Source of the DNA: Elymus sibiricus
Taxonomy: Eukaryota; Streptophyta; Magnoliopsida; Poales; Poaceae
Length of the DNA stretch: 64,000 nt
Reading direction: 5' to 3'
Assembly: GCA_039707655.1 (NCBI GenBank)
Contig: CM077664.1
Span: 23,362,781-23,426,780, forward strand
Of this stretch, positions 12,481 through 23,679 are shown piece by piece (the first letter of the stretch is position 1; each line of letters begins with the position of its first letter). The translations under genes and the position numbers were made by a program. Below the pieces are notes generated by a model. That model had not been told where the DNA came from. It ran no database searches and saw nothing but the letters and a program-made list of their open reading frames with translations.

Positions 12481-13970
12481 TGAAAATTTTACAGAAGAAA
12501 AAAGGAAGACTGCACTTACTTCGGCGTTCTTGCGAACGGGCGCGCCCAAGTTCTCCATGGCCAACACGTCTGAGAGGTTCTTGTGCATGAGCTCCTCCAG
12601 CTTGCCCGCCCCCGACACCGCCAGTCGGACCTTGGCAATCACCCTGTCCTCGTGACTCATGTCGACGAGGGGCAACTGGGCAGCGCCAGAGCTAGGTCCT
12701 GCATCTCCCCGGGAGGAACTCGGCATGAGCATCGCCGAGGCAAGAGCCAGCATGGTTGGCTCGGCCGTCCCCTTGGAGATGGCGAGGCCAGCTGCAGTAG
12801 CAGGAGGGGTAGTCGGAGTTGAGGCTGGAGGAGCAGCAGCCGGCTGAGCAGCGGCCGATGGAGCAGTAGTCGGTGGAATGGCAACAGTCGGAAGGGCTTC
12901 ACTTGGGGTTACAAACAAATCTTCTAAGGGGGTAGCCAGAGCTACCCCAAGGTTCTCTCTCTCCATGGATGGGACATGATCCATGTCCATGGGCTGGGTT
13001 GGGACTTCTTCAGAAACTTGACTTCTCTGGTCGCCGACTCCCCCAGGCACGACAATGTCAGCAGCCTGGGGGACTAGGGGAGCAACCCACATAGTCGGCT
13101 CAGCCATTAGGGCCGGCTGGGCGGAAGGCGAGGTCTTGCTGACAGACTTTTGGGGCTTGGTGAAACTGGATTTCTGCTTGCTGCATCCAAGGAAAAGCCG
13201 ATTGTCAGGACTTCAGCAAAACACAACATATCAAGCAACAACATCAACTACTTACTAGTCGGACTTGGGGATCCCCTTCAGTCGGGGCCACTACGACAGG
13301 CAGTCGGGCTCATCGGGGTCTCGGGGTCTTCTTCGACGGGGTCTGGCAGGGGCACTTGGAAGAGTGCTCCACCCCAATACGGGTGGCATCCTCCTCTCGC
13401 TGGTGCCGACTCCGGGAGCGAGCCGGAGAAGGGAAGGCAGCAATCTCCCGGACTTTCGACTCCTCCATCTCCTCCTCCTCAGACTCGACGACGACACGAG
13501 CCCGCTGGCGCCAGGCAGGATGCTTCCCCCTCTCGCTCTCAGAGGACTCCCCCTAAGAAGAAAAGCCAGCATCTTCCTCATCTTCCAACTGAAGCACAAC
13601 AAGAGCAATATCGCACTCGGAATGAACAAGATGACCGAATGAAGGACCAAGTGCAGAGACTTACCGTTGGGAGGAGCTTCCAGACTCCGAGGGGCTTGAC
13701 ATGGCCCTCCCGGCATAGGGAACCATGAACCAGGGTGATCCGCCCCATCCGGACCTCGAAGGCTTCGTCAACCAGTCGGAGCAGCGACGTCCTCTGGGGG
13801 TCCCACCCCCTCCCAGAGTACTGCCACATCCCCTAACTGCGCGCCTGGAGGGGCTGGATCTGGCAACTGACCCATGCGGCCACAAAGTCCTGGCCCGTGA
13901 GCCCGTCCGCCAACAGCGCCGCTACTCGCTTCTCCAACATCGCCGCATGCGCCGCTTCCGCCCGAGTGTG

Positions 13971-15488
13971 TGATGACCCACAAGTATAGGGGATCAATCA
14001 TAGTCCTTCCGATAAGTAAGAGTGTCGAACCCAACGAGGAGCAGAAGGAAATGACAAGCGGTTTTCAGCAAGGTGTTTTCTACAAGCACTGAAATTATCG
14101 GTAATAGGTAGTTTGATAGCAAGATAATTTGTAACAAGTGACAAGTAACAATAGTAACAAAGAGTGCAGCAATATAGCCCAATCCTTTTTGTAGCAAAGG
14201 ACAGGCCGGAACGATCTCTTATAATAAGTAATGCGTTCTCGAGGATACATGGGAATTTCATCTAGTCACTTTCATCATGTTTGTTTGATTCGCGTTCGCT
14301 ACTTTGATAATTTGATATGTGGGTGGACCGGTGCTTGGGTGCTGCCCTTACTTGGACAAACCTCCCACTTATGATTACCCCCTCTCGCAAGCATCTGCAA
14401 CTACGAAAGAAGAATTAAGATTACTCTAACCATAGCATTAAACATGTGGATCCAAATCAGCCCCTTACGGAATAGCGCATAAACTAGGGTTTAAGCTTCT
14501 GTCACTCTAGCAACCCATCATCTAATTACTACTCCACAATGCATTCCCTTAGACCCAAAGATGGTGAAGTGTCATGTAGTCGACGTTCACATGACACCAC
14601 TAAGAGAATCACAACATACACATCATCAAAATATCGAACGAATACCAAATTCACATGATTACTTATGACAAGACTTCTACCATGTCCTCAAGAACAAAAG
14701 TAACTACTCAAACATCATCCACATGCTCATGACTAGTAGGGTATTGAATTGCATAATATATCTGAACATATAATCTTCCACCAAGTAAACCAACAAGCAT
14801 CAACTACAAGATGTAATTAACACTACTAGCAACCCACAGGTACCAATCTGAGGTTTTGGGACAAAGATTGAATACAAGAGATGAACTAGGGTTTGAGATG
14901 AGATGGTGCTGGTGAAGATGTTGATGAAGATTGGCCCTCCCACGATGAGAGGGTCGCTGGTGGTGTCGATGGCGACGATTTCCCCCTCCCGGAGGGAAGT
15001 ATCCCCGGCAGAATCTCTCCGCCGGAGAGCAAAAGTGCTCCTGCCCAAGTTCCGCCTTGAGACGACGGCGCACCATCCCGAAAGTCTTCTCTGTATTTTT
15101 TTTAGGTCAAATGCACTTCTATACCAGAAAATGGGGGCCAGAAGTGGGCCAGGGGCCCCACGAGGTACTAGGGCGTGCCTGGGGGGGTGGCGCGCCCTGG
15201 TGCCTCGTGGGCACCTGGGTGCCCCCCTCTGGTACTTTTTGCTTCCAATATTTTTTATATATTCCAAAATAATTCTCCAGAAAATTTCAGCTCATTTGGA
15301 GTTGTGCAGAATAGGTATCTTGACAGAGCTTTTTCAGGTCCAGAATTCCAGCTGCCGGCATTCTCCCCCTTCGTATGAATCTTGCATATTTAGAGAGAAA
15401 AGGCATTAGAATAGCTCCACAAAGTATTATATTGATTAAAAACACTATAAATAATAGTAGTAAAACATGATGCAAAATGGACGTATCA
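13971..15488 (-). mobile_element. Solo LTR (1518 bp), Gypsy, TSD GTGTG
   Basis: The + strand begins TGATGACCCACAAGTATAGG and ends GGACGTATCA, flanked by perfect GTGTG copies (13966-13970, 15489-15493). In the element's own sense (minus) it starts TGATACGTCC and ends GGGTCATCA, the form of abundant Triticeae Gypsy LTRs of the Sabrina/WHAM/Fatima kind; the exact family is not assigned. There is no internal region. Removing it and one TSD joins the antisense ORF of D. Confidence 0.85.
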
Positions 15489-16272
15489 GTGTGCTTCAGG
15501 GCCCATGCTTGGTTCCACGAGGCAGGGGCAGGCGGGTATGGCTATAGGGCGGCAGTGCTAGCTGGAGTCGGCGGCTCCATGCAGTAGAACCACATGGAGG
15601 TCCACCCCTTCAGTGAGTCAGGCCACTTCATCTCGAAGTAGCTCGACGTGCGCTTGACCTGGATGCCGAGCGCGCCGCATGTCTGGTAGACGTACTTCAT
15701 CACCATCTGGGGCCTGGCGTAGAAGTAATGCTTGAAGAGGGCCCAGTCCGGTGGGATGCCGAGGAACGCCTTGCACAACGTCACATAGCCCGAGAGATGG
15801 GTGATCGTGTTGGGAGGAAGATGGTAGAGCTGCACTCGGAAGTGCTTAACTATGCGCTGGAGGAATGGGTGGATTGGGAGGCCCAATCCCCGGTCCAGGA
15901 AAAATGAGAGGATGACCCGCTCTTCCCCCCGTGGCACTGGCTCCTGCTCGCTAGGGTCTGGCACCCGCCAGCCGGTCTCCGGGAGACGGTGGTCCTTGAC
16001 ATATGCACGGAGGACGCCCTCCGTCACGATCAACGGGAGCCTGTCTCCCCACTCCCAATCTTCTGTGGCGGCAGCGGCGATGGCGGTGGCGGCCACCATG
16101 GAAATCTCCCCGACCACGGAGGAGGAAGAGCTCGCCGCCTTGGCCCTCTCAAGCTTGCGGGTCGACGTCAACATTGGCTCCGCGAGCTCGGGAGGAGGAA
16201 GAGGAAAGAACTGCGCCAGCGGCTGCAAAGGAAGTGGGCGACGTGCAAAAACCCTCCCACGTACGACCGGCA

Positions 16273-16279
16273 ATTTATA
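16273..16279 (-). promoter_or_regulatory. TATA box for the antisense ORF of element D
   Basis: TATAAAT on the minus strand lies about 100 bp before the ATG at 16174 in GC-rich sequence. It fits a separate promoter for antisense transcription. A matching box precedes the antisense ORF of element G. Confidence 0.45.
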
Positions 16280-17090
16280 GCGGAGGAGGCGGCGAACCGC
16301 CACGGGAAGCCCGTGAGACACGCGTCAAAAAAGGAGTTAAAACATCAATCAAGCACGCAGGAATCCAGACGGTCAGCATTTAAAACCCACTACACCGCGA
16401 ACGTCACTCGGATTTTCCGTCAGTCGGCTCGCGGAATTTGAGGAGTCTTCTCTCACAGATGGGCCTGATATAAGTCTGACGAACACGCAAAAGATTTTGA
16501 CATGATGGCTCAGAAAGATTCGCAATGATGACTATGGACAAATCACCTTCCAGGCGGCTAAAGTCTTCAGTCGGCTGAGAACCCCAACTCGCACCGACTG
16601 ACAGGGTCCATCCTGAGTCGCAGAATCTGTGCACACAACACGATGACAATCCGAGTGCATGACACTCGATGAAAACCGAGTGAAGTGACACTTGTCACAG
16701 ATCCGTTCTATGTAAGGGCAAGGAGCGCCCGTGATATCCCCTGAGGCAGACTTGGTTCCACAAAAAGGAGACTGATTGGCATTCCTCATAATGGATACTG
16801 ACTGGAGACACTTGGTTCAATCAAGCCCAGGCACCACGGATCACCACTTGGAATTTGATGATACGCCCACAGTCAGGCCACAAGCCATCCTCTCCAGAAA
16901 AGATTGAAAAATGGTTATCACCGAGTCTTCTTACAAATTGCTCGCCTCTTCGCCCTCCGAAGGCAAGAACAAATTGAGTCCGCCAAGGTCTCTCAGTCGA
17001 ACCTCAAGCTCGTCAAACAGTCGGAAGTCTCCCCAATGGGAGGCAGTCAGTTATCCTCTCCTATGAGACCTCGACTAACTCGGGGGCTAC
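16280..17090. other. Element D spacer and polypurine tract
   Basis: No gene is seen. The stretch carries CACTCGG/CAGTCGG words as elsewhere in D and ends in the polypurine tract ACTCGGGGGCTAC (17078-17090) that abuts the LTR. Confidence 0.5.
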
Positions 17091-17730
17091 TATCGGGGTT
17101 ACAAATACGGGGTAGGCCCAAGTATGCGGATGGCCCACTAGAAGCCCATGGCCCATCCAAGATACGGCCCAGAAGACCATGGGCCATGGTACATCATCAT
17201 CAGCCCAACAAGGAATGGGAGGGTGGCTCAGGACTAGGCTAAGACCCTACAGTCGGATCCTGGGCCACCCGACGGTCGACCCAACAGTCGGCCTGGGAGA
17301 CGACGGAAGCAGTCGGCTACGCTAGCAGTCGGCGGCTACCTAGGATACCTCTCACCCATGATGTCTTAACGGCAGCAGTTACCCAACGGGTAAGTATAAT
17401 CTAGTTAAATACGGCAGTTACCAGTAGTAAATGCCAGGAAGCAGTTGGCAACACCTGAGGCTATAAACAGCATTAATACCAGCCCATTACATACCCCCTC
17501 CTAGCGCACTCTATATAAGCCGGGAGGGGAGCATTGGGCTGAGGGTGGAACATTCACGTCTTGTACCTTATGCCAAGAGCTAAGAGCACCACAGGAGTAG
17601 GGTATTACCTCCACCGAAGAGGGCCCGAACCTGTATAATTCCTTGCGCATACTCCCACCTGCACCGTTCGGTAGATACGATTGCCTCTACATTCCTACCC
17701 CGTAGTATTGTCAGGATTATATCCACGACA
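17091..17730 (+). mobile_element. 3' LTR of Tat-Gypsy element D
   Basis: This 640 bp LTR starts TATCGGGGTTAC (expected TGTCG; one G-to-A change) and ends TATCCACGACA. TATATAAG at 17512-17519 is the TATA box. The block 'TTACCTCCACCGAAGAGGGCCCGAACCTG' region (about 17605-17635) parallels the E and G LTRs. The next five bases, CTCCC, are the expected TSD; the other copy would be left of the window. Confidence 0.75.
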
Positions 17731-18558
17731 CTCCCCTTGTGTCGAATCAATAAATTTGGGTTGAAATACTTCCCTCGAAGACAGTTGTGATCCCCTACAC
17801 TTGTGGGTCATTAGTGGGCCCCCTAGGCACAGCCTTACGTCATTTCTTCCACCTATAAATAATATATTTTGAGAAACCCTCGGTACCAATTTTCTCCAAT
17901 ATTTTTCGCCACCGTAAGTTCCTGTTCCGAGGAGATCCAATCTGGATGCCTGTTCCGGCACCCTATCGGAGGGGGGAATCAATCATCGGAGGCTTCTTCA
18001 TCAACCTTGCTGCCTCCATGATCATGTGTCAGTAGTTTCCTTAGGACCTTAGGGTCCATAGCAGTAGCTAGATGGCATCCTCTCTCACTTGTGATTCAAT
18101 ACAAAGTTCCCGTAAGCTGCCTGACATGATCGGGGTCAATATGATGTAATCGGTGGTGTGTTTGTTGGGATATGATGAATTGTCATTTTATGATCAGGTT
18201 GTTCATTGAATTATATTGAATTTTTTGAAGTTTCTTTGCTGTATAATTAAGTAACTATGTATGCTCTCCGACTTATTTGTTGTCTCTGGCCAAGATTGAT
18301 AGGTAGTTCATCAGAGGGAGTGGTGCATAGTGCTGGGTTCAATCTTGCGGTGATCTATCCCAGTGACAGAAAGGGAACGGGCACGTATTGTATTGTTGCC
18401 ACTAGGGATAAAACAATGGTTTCTTTATCACACTTGGATGATAGTTTTACTGTCTACATTATATCATCATGCTTATTGCAATACTCTGTTTGTCATAAAC
18501 TTAATACTTTGAGATGCATACTGGATAGCGGTCTTGGGGAGGAGTATTAGTTGTAGAG
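17731..18558 (+). mobile_element. Gypsy LTR F, left part
   Basis: This is part of a Triticeae Gypsy LTR in + orientation. It has a TATA box (TATAAATA, 17854-17861), then a leader region with the words 'TGTTCCGGCACCCTATCGGAGG', 'TAGGGTCCATAGCAGTAGCTAG' and 'GTGACAGAAAGGGAACGGGCACG' typical of that LTR type. It stops at GTTGTAGAG (18558), and the continuation resumes at 32849. The left limit is set by D's insertion, so the LTR start is outside the window. Confidence 0.6.
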
Positions 18559-19840
18559 TGTAATGCCCCAACATGCGGTCCTAGCCCGACCGAAAACTTT
18601 GCAAGCCTCGCTAAGGATAGAAGCGCATATTGGTAACGCCCCAACATGTGACTAATATCATAAACGCAAGTGTCACATGTTGGTAACAAGGTGGACATCA
18701 CAACAAATACAACATCAACTGAAGAGATGAGAAATACAAGAGTAATATTATGACATACAAATGTCATACATAGCTAAATCACCAATCAGAGGTCACATGA
18801 CCCAACATTACATTACAAGCATCAATCAGAAGACACAATCCGAGTAGTGGATAAGAAGCAAATTGGCCTAAAGAGGCCCCAAATAAATAAACCAATGCCC
18901 ACCCTGCTAATCCCAGGTTCCCGACCGGGAACCCATCCTATGATCGTCGTCAAAGAAGAAGTACTCCAAATAGAACATACATCCCTCTCACGTTAGAGCA
19001 TCGCTTTACCTGTACCTGCACCTGTTGTTGTTGTGGTATCCGTGAGTCATTGAGACTCAACATTAACATTACCAAAGATATCAAGACTAACAATACTTAA
19101 TGGGTTGGATATGGTTAAGTGGTGAGATTGCAGCAAGCACTAAGCATTTGTAACCCAACTATTCCTACGAGTACTAGAACAAGAAGAGTAAGTCCTACGC
19201 AAAAGGGGGTGCAACTAGTATGATCAAGAAGTGATCCTGAACACCTACTTACGAGTCATTCATAACCCCACCGTGTTCTCTTCTTGATCCCAATCTCACA
19301 AGAAGAGACGATCACAGTTACAGAGCCGCGCGCACTCTTCCCCGAACGCCACTAGATGAGCACTATGTACGGATGCTGAAGTCCCGAGTTGCCCCAGGTA
19401 GCACCGCAAGTGGCTCTGTTTCAGACCAACACCCTCGGCGCTGGCCCACCTGCTTATGTTGAATTAAGAATCCATGAGGGGACCAACCTCTATGCGTTAA
19501 TTATTATCAATGTTATTATGTGGGCAAATTTTAAAACCAATATTGAGGTCTCTCTGGAAAAGTTCAACGCTAGACCAAGTGATCAAGGGGGCCCCATAAA
19601 CCACGCACATGTTAGGAGCACTCATCAAGGAACATAACACCGGTATAACGAAAACTAGGGTGGCAAGAGTGGAACAAAACACCAAGAAAAAGGACAAGCC
19701 TTCCACCCTTTACCAAGTGTATAGATGAATTAATTAAGTAAGCATGATATAATGATATCCCATGATGTCCATGTCCCAACATGGAACAACCTGCACCTGC
19801 AACTAGCAAAGCTATAAGAGGGGCTAAGCAAGCGGTAAAC
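18559..19840. mobile_element. Unclassified retroelement-like repeat A, left part
   Basis: The repeat starts TGTAATGCCCCAACATG directly after TAGAG, a likely TSD remnant (TAGAT follows 32848). The non-coding sequence resembles remembered Triticeae LTR-element leader or trailer regions. The right limit is approximate, where sequence of element B begins. No coding region is supported. Confidence 0.4.
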
Positions 19841-19856
19841 AACATCATCATAATTT

Positions 19857-20306
19857 TCATACTTCAAACAAAGATTCAATTTCATAAGCACCCTTAAAAG
19901 CAACAAATTCTTCTATTTGTTCCACATCATAATAATCATATATACCATTAGCATAAGAAGCCAAGGTTTCATTATCATTAAATTCACATGAAAAGGGAAG
20001 GTGTGGAGCCTTCATCCTAGAGCAGCAAGTATAATCATATCTTAAGCATAAATTCCGAGCATACCAATGCAAATAATGAATTTGATCCCATAAGAACTTT
20101 CCTTTTTGAGATAAGCGATAATCCCTAAAGTATTCCTGTTGATCCAAAGTAACTCCCATTATCAAGTTGAATGGAGTTTTATCAGGATTATCAAAGTAGT
20201 ATTTAATGTTTTCCACATAACGAGCATCGAGGGTTTTAGGAGGTTTCCCATCTCCATGAGTAGCAAGTACAACTAATTTTTTTGGTGTTTCGTGTTCCAT
20301 ATCCAT
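19857..20306 (-). CDS. 5' ORF of element B, function unknown
   Basis: This 149-residue ORF begins MDMEHETPKKLVVLATHGDG about 100 bp inside the primer site, the position of gag or a leader ORF. I recognise no domain; it is rich in Tyr, Asp and Glu. A similar leader ORF is common in Triticeae Gypsy elements from memory. A hydrophobic ORF overlapping its stop (19860-19612) runs across the B/A boundary and is not credited. Confidence 0.4.
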   Translation of the reverse strand: MDMEHETPKKLVVLATHGDGKPPKTLDARYVENIKYYFDNPDKTPFNLIMGVTLDQQEYFRDYRLSQKGKFLWDQIHYLHWYARNLCLRYDYTCCSRMKAPHLPFSCEFNDNETLASYANGIYDYYDVEQIEEFVAFKGAYEIESLFEV

Positions 20307-20402
20307 AACTAAAGATATAAAACAACTTAGAATAGAAAATAAAATCTACTTAGTGATAAAGCAAACCAGCACACACGAGAATATCAACCCCACGCTATTG
20401 CT

Positions 20403-20419
20403 CCCCGGCAACGGCGCCA
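20403..20419 (-). other. tRNA-Asp-type primer-binding site of element B
   Basis: The minus strand reads TGGCGCCGTTGCCGGGG, the exact complement of the 3' end of plant tRNA-Asp (CCCCGGCAACGGCGCCA). It lies 11 bases from the LTR end at 20431. This fixes B's orientation as minus. Confidence 0.85.
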
Positions 20420-21902
20420 GAAAAAGGTCTTGATAAACCACAAGTATAGGGGATCAATTGTAGCTTTTTCGATAAATAAGAGTGTCGAACCCAACGGGGA
20501 GCTAAAGGTAGAATCAATATTCCCTTCAAGTTCTATCGACCACTGATACAACTCTACGCGCACTTAACGTTTGCTTTATCTAGAAGTACTTTGTAGGTGT
20601 AGTAGGATAGGTTTGCAATAATAAAACTAGAAGTACTTTGCAAGAATAAAACTATGAGTAATTTGCAAGATAATAAAAGTTAGTTGTTTAGTAGAAAGTT
20701 TTTTGTAACACAAGAAAGTTATTTGTCCCTAGGCAATCGATAACTAGACCGTTAATCATTGTTGCAATTTTATATGAGGGAGAGGCATGAGCTAACATAC
20801 TTTTCGTACTTGGATCATATGCACTTATGATTGGAACTCTAGCAAGCATCCGCAACTACCAAAGATCATTAAGGTAAAACCCAACCATAGCATTAAGTAT
20901 CAAGTCCTCTTTACTCCCATACGCAACAACCCCCTTACTCGGGTGTAAGCTTCTGTCACTCTAGCCGCCCACCATAAGAGAATCATGAACGTATTGCAAC
21001 ACCCTACAGCGGGAATCCCTCACGCTTGCGCGACACGGAGGGCACCATAGGACAGCACCAAAATAAAACATACAACTCAAACCAATCACGATCATCAATC
21101 AACCCATAGGACAAAACGAATCTACTCAAACATCATAGGATGGCCACAAATCATTGGATAATAATATGTAGCATTAAGCACCATGTTTAAGTATAGATTA
21201 CAGTGGGGAGAAGAGGTGTTACACTGCTGCATAGAGGGGGAGAGAGTTGGTGTTGACGGTAGCGAGATTGTTGATGTAGATCGCCGTCACGATCCTTGCC
21301 CCGGCGGCACTCCGGCGCCCCCGGGAGAGAGGGGGAGAGAGCCCCCCTCCTTCTTCTTCTTCCTTGGCCTCCCCCCTAGATGGGAGGAGAGTTCCCCCTC
21401 TGGTCCATGGCTGCCATGGCGGCGGAGGGGCGGGAGCCCCTCCAAGATTGGATCTCTCTCTCTGTTCTCTTCTGTTTCGCGTTCCTGTTTTCTAGCCCTT
21501 CACCGTTTCTTAAATTCCCGGAGATCCGAAACTCCGATTAGGCTGAAATTTTAATACGATTTTCTTCCGGATATTATATTTCTTGTGGCGAAAGACGGGG
21601 GTCAACCGACCTACAAGGTGCTCACGAGCCACCAAGGCGCATTTGCCCCCACCCCCCAGGCGTGCCCTGGTGCCTCGTGGCCACCTCAGACACCGTCTTG
21701 CATTGATTCCACCTCCCAAAAATCACATATATTCCAAAATAATTCTCCGTAAAGTTTATTGCATCTGGACTTCGTTTGATATGGATTTTTTGTGAAACAA
21801 AAAACAAGCAGAAAACAGGAACTGGCACTGGGCACTGGATCAATAGGTTAGTCCCAAAAAAAATATAAAATGTTGCCAAAAATATGTGAAAGTTGTAGAA
21901 TA

Positions 21903-23646
21903 TGTTGGGGAACGTTGCATGGAAAAACAAAAAATTTCTACGCACATGCAAGATCTATCCATGGAGATGCATAGCTACGAGAGGGCGAGTGTGTCTACGT
22001 ACCCTCGTAGACCGTAAGCGGAAGCGTTAGAACAATGCGGTTGATGTTGTCGAACAACTTCACGATCCAACCAAACCGAGCACCGAACGTATGGCACCTC
22101 CGCGTTCAGCACACGTTCAGTTCGGTGACGTCCTCGACTTCTTGATCCAGCAAGACGGCGAGTTAGTGGATGAGTTCCGGCAGCACGACGAAGTGGTGAC
22201 AGTGATGGTGATGCTATCTCCGCAGGGCTTCGCCCAAGCACTACGAAAATATGACCGAGGGATGGAACTATGGAGGGGGGCGCCGCACACAGCTAAGACA
22301 ATGTTGTGTTCTCTTTTGGGGCAGCCCCTCTCCTCTATTTATATATGTGTAGGGGCTTGGAGTAGAAGGAATAGTGCCATGTGAACAGTAACCATGAATA
22401 GTACACACGTGAACTTGGACTCCAAAGTCAATCCTATTCCTACTAGGACTCTCCCTTTTTTCCTTCCCTAGCTGCGTGGGCTTTTGAGGACTTGGTGCGC
22501 CTGGCCAAATAAAGCCAGGGTGCCTCCCCTTAGCCCATGCCAGCCCTTGGGACGTGGTGGACCCACTTGTGGACTTTCGGACCCCTCCGGAATCCTTCGG
22601 AACCTTCTGGAAGCTTCCCGGTACAATACCGAAAAAACTGCACCTTTTTCCGGAACCCAAAATATGACTTCCCATATATAAATCTTTACCTCTCAATCAT
22701 TCCGAAACTCCTCGTGACATCCGGGATCTCATCCGGGACTTCGAACAACATTCGGTTACCAATTCACATAACTCATATAACACTATATCGTCAACGAACG
22801 TTAAGCGTGCGGACCCTACGGGTTCGGGAATGATGTAGACATGACCGAGACGCCTCTCCGGTCAATAACCAATAGCGGAACCTGGATGACCATATTGGTT
22901 CCTACATATTCCACGAAGATCTTATCGGTCGAACCACAATGACAACATATGTAATTCCCTTTGTCCGTCGGTATGTTACTTGCCCGAGATTCGATCGTCG
23001 GTATCTCCATACCTAGTTCAATCTCGTTACCGGCAAATCTCTTTACTCGTTTCGTAATACATCATCCCATAACTAACTCCTTAGTCACTTTGCTTGCAAG
23101 CTTCTTATGATGTGCATTACCGAGAGGGCCCAGAGATACCTCTCTGAAACACGGAGTGACAAATCCCAGTCTCGATCCATGCCAACTCAACGGACACCTT
23201 CGGAGATACCTGTAGAGCATCTTTATGATCACCCAGTTACGTTGTGACGTTTGATAGCACACAAGGTATTACTCCGGTATCCGGGAGTTGCATGATCTCA
23301 TGGTCTGAGGAACATGTATTTGACATTCAAGAAAGCAGTAGCAATAAACAGAACGATTATATTCTAAGCTAACGGATGGGTCTTGTCCATCACATCATTC
23401 TCCTAATGATGTGATCCCGTTATCAAATGACAACTCATGTCTATGGTTAGGAAACCTTAACCATCTTTGATCAACGAGCTAGTCTAGTAGAGGCTCACTA
23501 GGGACACGGTATTTGTTTATGTATTCACACATGTATTTAAGTTTCCGGTCAATACAATTCTAGCATGAATAATAAACCTTTATCATGAACAAGGAAATAT
23601 AAAAGAATAACAACTTTATTATTGCCTCTAGGGCATATTTCCATCA
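21903..23646 (-). repeat. 3' LTR of the Copia element
   Basis: This is the LTR that lies downstream in the element's sense. It contains long GC-rich false ORFs that recur at the same place in the other LTR. Confidence 0.9.
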
Positions 23647-23679
23647 GTCTCCCACTTGCACTAGAGTCAATAATCTAGA

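Larger units (their letters stand above)
10741..16174 (-). pseudogene. Antisense ORF of element D (PF04195-like), split by a solo LTR
   Basis: This is the antisense ORF of a Tat Gypsy element, read right to left. It starts at the ATG at 16174 with an Ala/Ser-rich leader. The PF04195-like domain (about 16050-15545) has HPFLQRIVKHFRVQLYHL and LCKAFLGIPPDWALFKHY. The frame continues past the solo LTR (15488-13971) into a segment ending near 13710. More exons follow: a Ser/Arg-rich part (13716-13291), an Ala/Pro-rich part (13107-12500), a coiled-coil part (11572-11291) and an acidic C-terminus ending DEEDVNESDEP at 10741. In-frame stops at 15542-15544 and 13833-13835 mark decay. Exon borders between parts are approximate. 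Confidence 0.6.
2631..17730 (+). mobile_element. Tat-lineage Ty3/Gypsy retrotransposon D, interrupted
   Basis: D is oriented left to right: gag (2631-2846 and 5182-about 6230), protease, reverse transcriptase, RNase H and integrase to 10172, an antisense ORF on the minus strand (16174-10741), a polypurine tract (ACTCGGGGGCTAC, 17078-17090) and a 3' LTR (17091-17730). Two solo LTRs interrupt it. Its 5' LTR is not in the window, because element E cuts the 5' end. Many C-to-T-type stops in pol suggest methylation-driven decay. An antisense ORF after integrase is characteristic of Tat elements such as Grande and RIRE2-like families. Confidence 0.75.

Noticed and set aside
13150..13728. Plus-strand ORFs of 125-192 residues
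   Set aside because: They are shadows of the minus antisense ORF of element D in GC-rich sequence.
19612..19860. Hydrophobic ORF overlapping the element B ORF stop
   Set aside because: It crosses the inferred boundary between element B and repeat A, so it is likely chance.
22268..22696. ORFs in the Copia LTR (also 29210-29701)
   Set aside because: They recur because the LTR is duplicated; GC-rich leader sequence with no protein family match.
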